From NCBI RefSeq assembly GCF_012290005.1, contig NZ_JAAXMS010000012.1, positions 62,001-126,000 of the forward strand: a stretch of 64,000 nt of DNA. The letters are read 5' to 3'. Below, one piece after another: positions 53,126 through 61,625 of this stretch; the stretch's first letter is position 1, and each line of letters starts with the position of its first letter. This DNA comes from Crateriforma spongiae. GTDB lineage: Bacteria; Planctomycetota; Planctomycetia; Pirellulales; Pirellulaceae. The notes below the pieces were generated by a model. That model did not search any database and had not been told where the DNA came from. It saw nothing but the letters and a program-made list of their open reading frames with translations. The translations under genes were made by a program, and so were the position numbers.

Positions 53126-54220
53126 ATGGTCAACCAAACACGAACAGCGACGTCGCGAAGAACCTTCATCGAACTACTGGCTGGAACGTCCGCTGCCATG
53201 GGGCTTTTGACGGCCTGCAGCGTACGCACGCAAGCCAACGAAGACCTGGTTCAGCCGACGCCATCCGCCGACGAAGCCTACCTGCGACGGGGACTCAATG
53301 CACTCGCGCGGGCGCATCACATGAGTTCGATGGCGGGCCACTTGGGGGCGTCGATGATTGCGGGGTACTACATCCGCCGGCAACGCCCCAATCTGGCCCC
53401 ACAGGTTTACGACGGGATCCATGATGATTTGCAGCGGGTTCATGACGGTGGATCAGTCTTCGGAAAAAGGATGTCACGGAATGCAAGGCTGACGGATGCC
53501 GAGTTGTTTATGCCTTTTCCGAAACAGGCAGCCGACGAGACGCTGATCGATGGCATCGCCGAGGCACTAGCCAAGAGCATCGACCAACCGCGTCAATCCG
53601 GGCACAACGTCATTTTTGGTTCCTTCGCAATCCGAGCCCTCAAAGATCATCCGGAATATGCCACTCCGTCGATCGTCGACGGAATCTGCAAATTGATGGC
53701 GTTGTTCGAAGGACAGACGCCGGGCAACGGCTACTACGGAAAACAGAAAGGGCGAATCTACGGACACAAAATCAAGTTGCCTGACAACGATGGAACGCCC
53801 GTTTTTGACGACATCCCGGGGATGGTGGATGCGGTGCTTGACGAAGTCATTCACCAAGACCCGACGGTCCATCGCGTCGGCTTTGGCGGATTGGTTCACA
53901 TCATCAACCATGCCGCCGCAATCAGCGATCTGAATGACTGCGGCTACGGCGACTTGGCTTCGCGTGCGATTCGCTCCCATCGACAACACTTGCGTCTTTG
54001 GAGAAGCCTTCCCAACGTGGCCGACGAAAAAGGCCCCTTAGCGGTGTCAAGGTTCACTCCGTACAACGCGGCCTATTGGACGTCCGGCGAAATCCCCTAC
54101 GACCGAGCGTTGCTTACACATCGTGTCAAGACAATGTTTGGTTTTCACGAACTCGTCGAACCAGTCGACTTTCCGGAAAAGGAGACCGTTGCCCACGACA
54201 AGTTGCGTTATCTGATGTAG
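53126..54220 (+). CDS. Tat-type lipoprotein of unknown function
   Basis: A 364-residue protein. The N-terminus combines a twin-arginine motif (SRRTFIELLAG) with a lipobox (GLLTACSVRTQ; cysteine about residue 31), indicating Tat export and lipid anchoring. The mature part is alpha-helical, with a conserved-looking HHMSSMAGHLGASMIAGYYI near the start and NVIFGSFAIRALKDHPEYAT and FGGLVHIINHAAAISDLND further on. No family was recognised. It follows the PL11 gene after 78 bases on the same strand, so a role in pectin product handling is a reasonable guess only. Confidence 0.7.
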   Translation: MVNQTRTATSRRTFIELLAGTSAAMGLLTACSVRTQANEDLVQPTPSADEAYLRRGLNALARAHHMSSMAGHLGASMIAGYYIRRQRPNLAPQVYDGIHDDLQRVHDGGSVFGKRMSRNARLTDAELFMPFPKQAADETLIDGIAEALAKSIDQPRQSGHNVIFGSFAIRALKDHPEYATPSIVDGICKLMALFEGQTPGNGYYGKQKGRIYGHKIKLPDNDGTPVFDDIPGMVDAVLDEVIHQDPTVHRVGFGGLVHIINHAAAISDLNDCGYGDLASRAIRSHRQHLRLWRSLPNVADEKGPLAVSRFTPYNAAYWTSGEIPYDRALLTHRVKTMFGFHELVEPVDFPEKETVAHDKLRYLM

Positions 54221-54605
54221 CCCTTCAGCACGCACAACGCCCGACAACCTGGGCAGAGACCAAAGACATCGTTGACAAGGCAACGAGTCCCAGCAGCCCA
54301 TTTTTCCGCCCCCTGGAACTCCTCACGTTGCCCAACACAGCCCCGCCGGCGGCCTCGGCTTTCTATCACGTGAAAGTCAAATTTCTGACGTGCCGGAACT
54401 TTCCGCTATCGAACGCCTGCACGGCTTAGCAACCGAGAACAGCTTCAGCGGACATGCGGCTGAACCGCTGATGGAATCATCAACGCCATCCGCAAAGTAA
54501 GCGTGAGGATGGCTTTTGAAGAAAATCGCGGACTTTCTGTAAGGAACGAGGTCGAAGCACGCACTATCTACTGAAATCGCCCGGCCCATTGACCAGCAAG
54601 TTTGC
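54221..54605. other. Intergenic region before the second ECF sigma gene
   Basis: The 385 bases contain one degenerate family A repeat (54271-54290, GTTGACAAGGCAACGAGTCC) and a weak hairpin (CAGCGG to CCGCTG around 54450-54475). No coding pattern. Confidence 0.4.
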
Positions 54606-55112
54606 ATGAATATCCAGGAACAAACCGAGATCTTCGACGACTGGGTCCGACAGCATCGCGGTTTGTTATTCAAGATCGTGCGTTCGTATTCCCGCGATCG
54701 CCATGATCAAGAAGACCTCATGCAGGAATTGTTGGTTCAGGTCTGGAGATCGGTCCCTGGTTTCAAAGGACAGTCCGCGGTTTCGACCTGGCTCTACCGA
54801 GTCGGGCTGTACTCCGCGATCGCGTGGTCAAAACGCGACGCGAAACAGCGATTCAATACGAACGATCCAGCAGTTGCCAAGCACCTGATTCAGCTTGACG
54901 ACCAACCAAGCGATACCAGGTTGGAATGGATCTATGACCAGATCAATAAGCTCGATGAAATTGATCGATCCATCGCACTCATGTGGCTGGATGATCGCCC
55001 GTATCAGGAAATCGCAGGCACGCTTGGCATCACATCCACCCATGTCGGTGTGAAGCTGAACCGTATCAAACAAAAGCTTTCCGAAGCCCTTCAACGCGAG
55101 AGCCAAAGATGA
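54606..55112 (+). CDS. ECF-family RNA polymerase sigma factor
   Basis: A 168-residue sigma factor: region 2 (FDDWVRQHRGLLFKIVRSYS; HDQEDLMQELLVQVWRSVPG; STWLYRVGLYSAIAW) and region 4 (IALMWLDDRPYQEIAGTLGI TSTHVG, given in two parts; KLNRIKQKLSEAL). Its 3' end overlaps the membrane-protein gene by four bases (ATGA), so the partner is probably its regulator. No autoregulatory promoter was identified by eye. Confidence 0.93.
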   Translation: MNIQEQTEIFDDWVRQHRGLLFKIVRSYSRDRHDQEDLMQELLVQVWRSVPGFKGQSAVSTWLYRVGLYSAIAWSKRDAKQRFNTNDPAVAKHLIQLDDQPSDTRLEWIYDQINKLDEIDRSIALMWLDDRPYQEIAGTLGITSTHVGVKLNRIKQKLSEALQRESQR

Positions 55113-55729
55113 ACTTGGACGATCTAAAAGTGGTGTGGGACTCACAAGACGACAAGCCGATGTACGTCCTCGATGCCGACGCGGTGAACGCTTCGATCAA
55201 GGGGCAGACGGAATCGGTCCAGACCATGACGGACGTTTTCGACTTTGTTCACATCGGTGTTCTGCTGTTTGTCGCGATCATGTCATCGATCAAACGAATG
55301 GTGACATCAAACCATTTGGATGGATTGGACATCTTTACCGTGGTGGCAATGCCGGTCGTCGCGATCATTGCTTCCGTCGGACTCGTTCGTGTTCGCAGGA
55401 AACGCCAGAAGCAAGAATCTGCGTTTCCGGAAAGCATTTTGGGTGATTTGAATAAGGCGATTTTCCAGATCGATTACAAGCGAATTCGGTTCCAGCGTTT
55501 TCCCTATTGGTTCGGTGGCCCACTGGCGATCATCATGGTGCTCAATCTCGCAAGGACCGAGTTTCGTTTCGATGACTTGACCGGCAAAAACGCAATCGCA
55601 ATTGGTTTATCCTTTGTTCTTGCGATGGCCGTTTGTTACGTCGCCATGTGGTGGGAGAAGCGAAGTGTGATCGGGTCGCTCAGATCGAGCCTGGTCGGCG
55701 TCCGTGACAAGTTGATTGGTCAGGAGTAG
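55109..55729 (+). CDS. Membrane protein coupled to ECF sigma gene (candidate anti-sigma)
   Basis: A 206-residue protein with a soluble N-terminal part of ~45 residues (MNLDDLKVVWDSQDDKPMYV) and four hydrophobic segments (VFDFVHIGVLLFVAIMSS, IFTVVAMPVVAIIASVGLV, FGGPLAIIMVLNLA, AIGLSFVLAMAVCYVAMWW). No zinc-binding HxxxCxxC of the common anti-sigma factors is present. The ATGA overlap with the sigma gene and the cytoplasmic N-terminus argue for an anti-sigma role of another type. It is followed by a convergent gene after 28 bases. Confidence 0.72.
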   Translation: MNLDDLKVVWDSQDDKPMYVLDADAVNASIKGQTESVQTMTDVFDFVHIGVLLFVAIMSSIKRMVTSNHLDGLDIFTVVAMPVVAIIASVGLVRVRRKRQKQESAFPESILGDLNKAIFQIDYKRIRFQRFPYWFGGPLAIIMVLNLARTEFRFDDLTGKNAIAIGLSFVLAMAVCYVAMWWEKRSVIGSLRSSLVGVRDKLIGQE

Positions 55730-55757
55730 ATGCAAGGCGATCTCCGTTCGGTCGCAC

Positions 55758-57032
55758 CTACCTCTCGGACATCTGGTCCTTCGAAATTTCAATCGGCTCA
55801 TCGACACGTTTCAGCTTGACGCCATCGTCGAAGGTGATCGTGTCTTTCGATAGATGCTTGATCCGTGGATGGTAATACAACAGTCCCGGGGAACTTTGCT
55901 TGCGGAAGCGACCGCTAGATCCAACACGGAGACTCGTCCCCAAAAAACGCAGTCTGCCGTGATGAAGATTCCAACGCCCCTTGGCAATCCATTCGCGTTC
56001 GTGCTTACTGGGATTGGGGAAGGGCACGGGACGGCGGTGAACAATCAACTCGTGATGGTCCAACAGGTCGTACTGGACTTGTTGGCGGGCCGAATTCAGT
56101 ACCCAGCTGCCCATCAAGCGTCGGTCCTGTGGGTCGACCTCCGGTTCATAGAATCGTAAATACTGCAGAGCAGATCGGACATCAAATTCCAAATGATGAA
56201 CCGTCTGGATGCGTTCCAGAAGCCGTTCCGTTGGCTCGCCGGGATAGTTGATCAGTGCCAGAAGCGGGTAGCCGGGGGTCACCCTCCGTTTCTCCTCGTC
56301 CGGCTCGCCGATGAAGTTGATCCAGTAATCGAACAGTGCTTTGCGGTACGTTTTGTCGGCGGGAACCGTGATTCCGTCGACCCACAAGCTTTCGTTGAAT
56401 GAGCGTTCGTCATTCAGATCGTCCCAAATCCAAATATCAGCCGGGATTTGAAAACCGCCAAGCCACGGCGCGATGTCCTCTGGCATTCCGCTGCTGGGGC
56501 TCGGATGTCCCACGGGAAGCCTGCCTTTGTCCACCATTCGTCGTGCACTTCGTTGCGCCGCAGTCATTCGTCTGCCGTTGGCCAAGCGGTTTTTCACCAC
56601 GTTCAAGATGCGTTTCCTGTCCTCGAGAATCTCGCCCTTCGCCGTGACCGCACAGAAAGAAGAACCTAGACGGGGAGCATGCAGAAACACGGTATGGTCA
56701 ATCGTTGGTTCGCCTGTGTTCCAGCGACGCACGAACAACAGCCACTCCCCATCAGGCTTCCAATCATGCTGGTAGACGTAACGGATTGGGCGTTTCCAGG
56801 ACTTGGCGATGGAATCGGCGTCGGAAACTTCACTGCCATCCCTTGTGAAGACATCGACCAGCTTCGTCGTGGTTTCATCCGGCGAGGTCGATTCAACGGT
56901 GACAAGCAGTACAGAATCAGCGGAGTGGGTTTTCCATTCCAAGGACGCAACGTGTCCGGTGTACAGGTCCGCCGACGCAACCGAGCAAGATAGCACTACC
57001 GTAATCAACACGAGCTTGTTGGCGACGCTCAT
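55758..57032 (-). CDS. Secreted protein of unknown function
   Basis: A 424-residue exported protein (signal NKLVLITVVLSCSVASADLY). The body is mixed; SDADSIAKSWKRPIRYVYQH, WLLFVRRWNTGEPTIDHTVF, LALINYPGEPTERLLERIQT and TDHHELIVHRR-like strands are visible, but I recognise no domain. A C-terminal region (KRVDEPIEISKDQM) ends it. The start was set at the ATG ending at 57032 (MSVANKL). It faces the ECF pair tail to tail. The long frame with signal supports a real gene. Confidence 0.68.
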   Translation of the reverse strand: MSVANKLVLITVVLSCSVASADLYTGHVASLEWKTHSADSVLLVTVESTSPDETTTKLVDVFTRDGSEVSDADSIAKSWKRPIRYVYQHDWKPDGEWLLFVRRWNTGEPTIDHTVFLHAPRLGSSFCAVTAKGEILEDRKRILNVVKNRLANGRRMTAAQRSARRMVDKGRLPVGHPSPSSGMPEDIAPWLGGFQIPADIWIWDDLNDERSFNESLWVDGITVPADKTYRKALFDYWINFIGEPDEEKRRVTPGYPLLALINYPGEPTERLLERIQTVHHLEFDVRSALQYLRFYEPEVDPQDRRLMGSWVLNSARQQVQYDLLDHHELIVHRRPVPFPNPSKHEREWIAKGRWNLHHGRLRFLGTSLRVGSSGRFRKQSSPGLLYYHPRIKHLSKDTITFDDGVKLKRVDEPIEISKDQMSER

Positions 57033-57500
57033 CTGCTTTCCCCACTGATTCCCCATGCCACACCACCATTTCAAGAAGGCTCAATTCTACTTGATGAAAA
57101 TTTAGACGACCTTCGGCCTTACTTAGTTCAAGTCAGCGGGCCGGGACATGGAATCAGATCTGCATAGCCGTGGAGTGCACGCAGGAAGCTGAATGATTTC
57201 GGCTTGCAGTGGACAAGGTGACGATTCTCCAGATTTAGACTCGTCGCCACGTCCACCATGGTTTGACGTTGCCTGGCACTCTTGTCAGCAAGAGCCCTCC
57301 GGTGACGTTCATGAGCCGGTTGCCCGGCCATCTGCCTTCATCACTCTGTTTAATGATTGAGCTTTGTGGCCTATTCTGGGCGGCTCTGAAGGCAGTCGAC
57401 ACTTCGGATCCGAACGGCTTCGCCAGCGAAGTAAAAGAGTTCAAAATACCTCTTCGCCACCCCACGACCATCCGAACACCGGGTAACCCCCAAGGCACTC
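57033..57500. other. Intergenic region with an inverted family A repeat
   Basis: The 468 bases lie between divergent genes and include the hairpin at 57209-57256. On the minus strand an open frame from 57498 to 57235 (SFTSLAKPFGSEVSTAF and similar) is probably part of a degenerate dispersed element rather than a gene; it has no hydrophobic or domain pattern. Confidence 0.4.
57209..57256. repeat. Hairpin of two facing family A repeat copies
   Basis: GTGGACAAGGTGACGATTCT (57209-57228) and the reverse complement of GTGGACGTGGCGACGAGTCT (57237-57256) face each other across 8 bases; 16 of 20 positions can pair. This shows that the dispersed repeat can occur in inverted orientation, as in REP/BIME-type elements. 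Confidence 0.75.
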
Positions 57501-57899
57501 ATGAAGATGGATTCAATTCAACAATTCCTTGCCGCCGAAAGCTTTGCGGTCGCCGGTGCATCAGCGCGGACGCACAAGTACGGGTACAAAGTGTTCAAGA
57601 CCCTCGTCGCTTCAGGGCGCAGGACGTACCCGCTGAACCCGGTGACCGAACAGATTGAGGGGCACAAGGTGTATCCGAGGATCGCTGACCTGCCGGTTGT
57701 GCCGCAGGCGTTGTCGATCATCACGCCGCCTGAGGTGACTCAACGGGTCATCGCCGACGCGATTGAGGCCGGAGTGCAACACATTTGGATGCAACCCGGT
57801 GCGGAGCACGAGCAGGCCAGCGAATCGGCTCGCGAAGTCGGTATCAACGTGATCGATGACGGCAGCTGTATCCTGGTCCTGCTCGCCCGACAGTCATGA
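57501..57899 (+). CDS. CoA-binding domain protein (YccU type)
   Basis: A 132-residue Rossmann-fold protein: FAVAGASARTHKYGYKVFKT, RTYPLNPVTEQIEGHKVYPR, QALSIITPPEVTQRVIADAI, VQHIWMQPGAEHEQASESAR and VIDDGSCILV. This is the stand-alone CoA-binding domain family of unclear role, with the Cys near the C-terminus (DDGSCILV) usual for it. Its stop overlaps the start of the GNAT gene (ATGA), so they are co-translated. Confidence 0.93.
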   Translation: MKMDSIQQFLAAESFAVAGASARTHKYGYKVFKTLVASGRRTYPLNPVTEQIEGHKVYPRIADLPVVPQALSIITPPEVTQRVIADAIEAGVQHIWMQPGAEHEQASESAREVGINVIDDGSCILVLLARQS

Positions 57900-58456
57900 A
57901 TGCAAACCAGATCACGATCCGACAATCTGACGAACACGATCGTGACGAAATTCTCGCGGTGCACCTTGACGCTTTCGGCAACGACGAGGGTCCGGTGATC
58001 GCGACGCTCGTCGATCAAATGTTCGATGACGCGACCGGAAAGCCGATCTATTCGCTGGTCGCCGAAGCGGACGAACGAATCATCGGCCATGTGTTATTCA
58101 CGGCCGTCACGATGGAGCCTGCCGCAACGCCATTGAAACACCAGATTCTCGCCCCCTTGGCCGTTGTCAACGAACAACAGGGCCGGGGCATCGGTGGTCG
58201 TCTGGTTCGCGACGGTTTTCGGCGACTCGCCGACGACGGGGTGGATCTTGTCTTCGTTCTTGGCGATCCGGATTACTATTCGCGTTTTGGGTTCAAGCCG
58301 GCGGGCGTTCGCGGCTTTCAAGCCCCGCACCCGATCCCTGATCAGCATGCTGGTGCGTGGATGGTTCACGAGCTAGAGACCGGTGTCATCGATTCTTGTG
58401 GAGGAACCGTCAAGTGCTGCAACGCATTGAATGACCGGAAACACTGGATCGAGTGA
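57896..58456 (+). CDS. GNAT-family N-acetyltransferase (YhbS-like)
   Basis: A 186-residue GNAT enzyme. Motif A with the acetyl-CoA pyrophosphate loop is LAPLAVVNEQQGRGIGGRLV, followed by RRLADDGVDLVFVLGDPDYY and SRFGFKPAG (motif B). The pattern fits YhbS-like enzymes that may act on small molecules or proteins. Overlap with the CoA-binding gene by four bases suggests a functional pair using CoA. It converges with the transketolase gene after 7 bases. Confidence 0.92.
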   Translation: MNANQITIRQSDEHDRDEILAVHLDAFGNDEGPVIATLVDQMFDDATGKPIYSLVAEADERIIGHVLFTAVTMEPAATPLKHQILAPLAVVNEQQGRGIGGRLVRDGFRRLADDGVDLVFVLGDPDYYSRFGFKPAGVRGFQAPHPIPDQHAGAWMVHELETGVIDSCGGTVKCCNALNDRKHWIE

Positions 58457-58463
58457 TGCCAAT

Positions 58464-60383
58464 TCAGTTCAGAGCGTTTCGCTCAGGAGATGCCAAGTCG
58501 CGCTTCGATCTCTTTGATGAGACGTTTCGCCATCGCTCGACGGACTCGACAATCTTCGCAGCGGAGAGTCCTTGATCGCTGAGCAACTGCTCCGGAGATC
58601 CGCTGACCGGTCGGTTGCGGACGGCGAGACAGTGAACCGGCGTGGAATGATCGGACAAGCTGGTCAGGATTGCTTCACCAAGCCCGCCCTCGGGGAAATG
58701 GTCTTCCACCGTGAACACGACTTGCGTCTCATCCGCGGCTCTGCGAACAGTCGCGTGATCTAGCGGCTTGATGCTGTATAGATCGATCACGCGAGCGGAT
58801 ATGTCGCATTTCGACAAGGCGTCATGGGCACGTAGACATTCATGCAAAGTTATGCCGGCGGCGATCAGCGTCACTTGGTCGTTTTCGGTTTCTTTCAGTA
58901 CCTTGCATCCGCCGATCTGGAACGGTTCATCATTGTTGTAGATGACCGGTGTCTTGCCTCGCGTGGTTCGCAGGTAAGCGATGCCATCGTTCTCGGCCAT
59001 GCGATCAACCAAAGCTTCCGTCGAAACGGCGTCGGACGGATAGAGCACAACAGCGTCCTGCAGCGTACGGAACATGGCGATGTCTTCCAGGCCCATCTGC
59101 GATGGTCCGTCTTGTCCGATCGAGACGCCGCAATGGGAGCCGACGAATCTGACAGCCGCACCCGAGTACGGAGTCATGCGAATCTGGTCAAACGCTCGCG
59201 TAAGAAATGCCGCGAAGGTGGACACGAAAGGCGTTTTACCGCAAAGTGCCATGCCCGTCGCGACGCCGACCATGTTTTGTTCAGCGATGAACATCTCAAA
59301 GAAGCGATCTGGATATTCGTCTCGGAACCGCTTGGATCGGGTCGAATTGCAGACCTCGCCGTCGAGCGAAACCATCTGCGGGTACTTTGCGGCAAGCCTG
59401 TTTAATGCGTTTCCATAAGCGTCTCGGGTCGCCACTTCGTCGCCGATCGAATACTGGATCGTTTTGGACGCACGGATTGCCGGTGGATTGCACTGATAAG
59501 CACCTGGTCGGTTGATCTCGCCGCGAATACTGTCGTTGGACGAACCTAGTCTTTCCAGCGTGTCTGCCACCGCATCCTTTCCGACTGGCTTGCCGTGATG
59601 CCCGCCTTGGTCTTCAAGCGAACGGACTCCTTTGCCCTTCACGGTACGAGCAATCATCATGACCGGGCGCCCGAGTTGGTCGGAAGCCGCGTTAACGTCA
59701 GCATAGCCCTGCGCGAGTTGTTCAAGATCATGACCGTCATCGACCAGAATGCACCGCCAGCCGAACGGTTCGATCCGATCGCGATAAGCTTCCAGGTCGT
59801 GTCCATACATCGTCTCACCACGCTGCCCCAAACGATTGACATCCAATATCCCGATCAGGTTGTCCAACTTGTAGTGCGCGGCCAGTTGTATCGCTTCCCA
59901 CTGTGATCCTTCGGCGATTTCACTATCGCCAAGCAACACGAACGTACGACTCGGTGAACGGTCGAGGTAGCGAGCAGCCAAGGCCATCCCGAGACCGATC
60001 GACAGCCCTTGGCCCAGCGATCCCGTCGCGGCTTCGGTGAACGGAAATCGTTCAGTCGGGTGGCCTTCCAACCTGCTGCCGAACTCGCGATAGCTCATCA
60101 GTTCGTTCGGATCAATTTTCCCCGCGGCAGCCCACAACGAGTAGAACAAGGGTGATGCGTGGCCTTTGGAAAAGATCAGGCGATCATTGGCCGGATCCTC
60201 TGGTTGTTCGAAATTGAAACGGAATGTGCCGTCGAACATTAGCGCAACCATCAATTCCACTGCCGACAAGGACGACGTCGGGTGGCCCGAACCTGCTTCG
60301 GTCGTGCAGCGGAGAATCCACCTGCGAATTTGGTCGCAGATTTCTTGACTTCGCTCAGTTGTGACTTGGGTGTCGGCGTTCAT
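58464..60383 (-). CDS. tkt: Transketolase
   Basis: The enzyme moves two-carbon units between sugar phosphates with thiamine diphosphate. Seen elements: CTTEAGSGHPTSSLSAVELM, RLIFSKGHASPLFYSLWAAA, the TPP motif FVLLGDSEIAEGSQWEAIQL to DVNRLGQRGE, DQGGHHGKPVGKDA, the middle domain FIAEQNMVGVATGMALCGKT (catalytic Glu) and a C-terminal domain with EDHFPEGGLGEAI. Length 639 residues is usual. Three ATGs occur close together; GGAGG lies 8 bases from the one ending at 60383 (MNADTQVT), so this start is chosen. It is divergent from the rhodanese-oxidase cluster. No other pentose pathway gene is adjacent. Confidence 0.95.
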   Translation of the reverse strand: MNADTQVTTERSQEICDQIRRWILRCTTEAGSGHPTSSLSAVELMVALMFDGTFRFNFEQPEDPANDRLIFSKGHASPLFYSLWAAAGKIDPNELMSYREFGSRLEGHPTERFPFTEAATGSLGQGLSIGLGMALAARYLDRSPSRTFVLLGDSEIAEGSQWEAIQLAAHYKLDNLIGILDVNRLGQRGETMYGHDLEAYRDRIEPFGWRCILVDDGHDLEQLAQGYADVNAASDQLGRPVMMIARTVKGKGVRSLEDQGGHHGKPVGKDAVADTLERLGSSNDSIRGEINRPGAYQCNPPAIRASKTIQYSIGDEVATRDAYGNALNRLAAKYPQMVSLDGEVCNSTRSKRFRDEYPDRFFEMFIAEQNMVGVATGMALCGKTPFVSTFAAFLTRAFDQIRMTPYSGAAVRFVGSHCGVSIGQDGPSQMGLEDIAMFRTLQDAVVLYPSDAVSTEALVDRMAENDGIAYLRTTRGKTPVIYNNDEPFQIGGCKVLKETENDQVTLIAAGITLHECLRAHDALSKCDISARVIDLYSIKPLDHATVRRAADETQVVFTVEDHFPEGGLGEAILTSLSDHSTPVHCLAVRNRPVSGSPEQLLSDQGLSAAKIVESVERWRNVSSKRSKRDLASPERNALN

Positions 60384-60522
60384 CGACATCACCTCCATTG
60401 CTCGGTTCGTTTGTTCTGATCTTCACACGACAAGTGTTTGATCTTTGGTGCAAACACCGCGCCTTGAAGTATGGAGCCAAAGGTACAGATGCCCGTGCGA
60501 TGGAATGACGATTGCACTGAAG

Positions 60523-60559
60523 TTTCGTGAGAAGAAGTGAACGCATTTCACTCACGAAA
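60523..60559. promoter_or_regulatory. Hairpin over the leader of the rhodanese gene
   Basis: TTTCGTGA (60523-60530) pairs with TCACGAAA (60552-60559), and inside it GTGAA (60537-60541) pairs with TTCAC (60547-60551), with a 6-base bulge. The right arm ends at the AAAGGA ribosome-binding site (60557-60562) of the gene at 60570. It may be an operator of a symmetric regulator, or an RNA hairpin limiting translation. Confidence 0.55.
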
Positions 60560-60569
60560 GGACTGACTG

Positions 60570-60896
60570 ATGAAGACCATAACCACTGAACGTCTGCAAA
60601 CCTTGAAGTCCAAGAACGAAAACTTCGAACTGATCAACACGCTTGACGCCGAACATTTTGAGAAAGCGAAGATCCCCGATTCGATCAATATCCCTATCGC
60701 TCAAGGCAACTTCGCCGACAGAGTGCTGGAAGCGACGGGGACCAAACAAAAGCTGGTCGTCGTCTACTGCGCCAGTCACGATTGCGATTCTTCGACGAAG
60801 GCAGCGAAGTTGCTCGATGAGGCCGGCTTCGACGTAGCCGACTACGAAGGCGGTGCGGCGGCTTGGAAGGATGCTGGCCAGCCGTTGGCCGTTTGA
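60570..60896 (+). CDS. Single-domain rhodanese
   Basis: A 108-residue rhodanese: FELINTLDAEHFEKAKIPDS, SINIPIAQGNFADRVLEATG, the loop VVVYCASHDCDSSTKAAKLL with catalytic Cys, and GFDVADYEGGAAAWKDAG. Length and motifs fit small periplasmic or cytoplasmic GlpE-like sulfurtransferases; no signal is present. It heads the cluster leading to the terminal oxidase genes and is preceded by the hairpin at 60523-60559 and by a well placed ribosome-binding site. Confidence 0.93.
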   Translation: MKTITTERLQTLKSKNENFELINTLDAEHFEKAKIPDSINIPIAQGNFADRVLEATGTKQKLVVVYCASHDCDSSTKAAKLLDEAGFDVADYEGGAAAWKDAGQPLAV

Positions 60897-60908
60897 AGGA
60901 GAGCAGCC

Positions 60909-61121
60909 ATGTTTTTAAAAGAAAAGAAGTCCGGCGATCTGATCCAAATCCAAAGCGTTGAACAACTCTTTAGTCCCTTGATGTCGGAGGTCGTCGGACG
61001 AAGGCAAGCGGGAGAGGAGGAGCAAGAGGAACAACGATTCGGCAAATCGGATCTGGTTTTCCCCTCAGATGAGCTTCTGCCGAAGTGTTGGACCGACCCG
61101 GATTACCAGAAAGACGCGTGA
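60909..61121 (+). CDS. Small acidic conserved protein of the rhodanese-oxidase cluster
   Basis: A 70-residue protein with a mixed N-terminus (MFLKEKKSGDLIQIQSVEQL), an acidic stretch (AGEEEQEEQRFGKSDLV) and a C-terminal PSDELLPKCWTDPDYQKD. Similar short proteins, often labelled acetyltransferase without basis, occur near redox and stress genes. No catalytic motif is visible. It lies 12 bases after the rhodanese gene, so is probably in the same transcript. Confidence 0.7.
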   Translation: MFLKEKKSGDLIQIQSVEQLFSPLMSEVVGRRQAGEEEQEEQRFGKSDLVFPSDELLPKCWTDPDYQKDA

Positions 61122-61231
61122 TCGAAGATCGATCGCGTTTTGGTCAGCCAAAGCCACACCTGGATTCTTCTGTTGTGGGCCTTTGGCTGACGGATCAATG
61201 CTTCCCACACGCCCAACAACTCCGAACGGAT

Positions 61232-61621
61232 ATGTCAACTCAAGAAATCGCCAATCAATTCGCCGCCGCAGTTCAGGCTGCTGAGAAGGAACGATCGCCC
61301 GAGCCGTTGATGCCATACTTCGACGATGATTCAACGCTCATCAATCTTGGCTTGCAGCAACCCGTCAAAGGCAAAAAAGCGGCGAGGCAGTTCTGGACAA
61401 GTTACTTGAATCAATTCCGTTCCGTGCGTTCGGATTTCAGTCATCGGAATGCCTACGATGACAATGCCGTATTGGAATGGACTTCTTCGGGCGAGCTAAC
61501 TGACGGCACTTCGATCGGTTATCGAGGCGTCAGTCTGCTGAAGATCGAAGGCCAGACGGTGCGTGACTTTCGCACCTATTACGACAGTGCCGCGTTCGTC
61601 GAGACGGCGTCGCGGAGTTGA
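61232..61621 (+). CDS. NTF2-like (SnoaL/DUF4440-type) protein
   Basis: A 129-residue protein of the nuclear transport factor 2 fold: IANQFAAAVQAAEKERSPEP, LMPYFDDDSTLINLGLQQPV, KGKKAARQFWTSYLNQFRSV and GYRGVSLLKIEGQTVRDFRT. Family members bind small molecules or act as isomerases and hydrolases; the substrate is unknown. The ATG at 61232 begins at the first conserved helix; the frame is open upstream. Next gene (DedA) starts four bases after its stop. Confidence 0.85.
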   Translation: MSTQEIANQFAAAVQAAEKERSPEPLMPYFDDDSTLINLGLQQPVKGKKAARQFWTSYLNQFRSVRSDFSHRNAYDDNAVLEWTSSGELTDGTSIGYRGVSLLKIEGQTVRDFRTYYDSAAFVETASRS

Positions 61622-61625
61622 CCCG

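Noticed and set aside
57265-57285. Sigma-54 promoter (TGGCAC followed by a GC-like element)
   Set aside because: The -24-like TGGCAC is present but the downstream TTGC element at the right distance is not.
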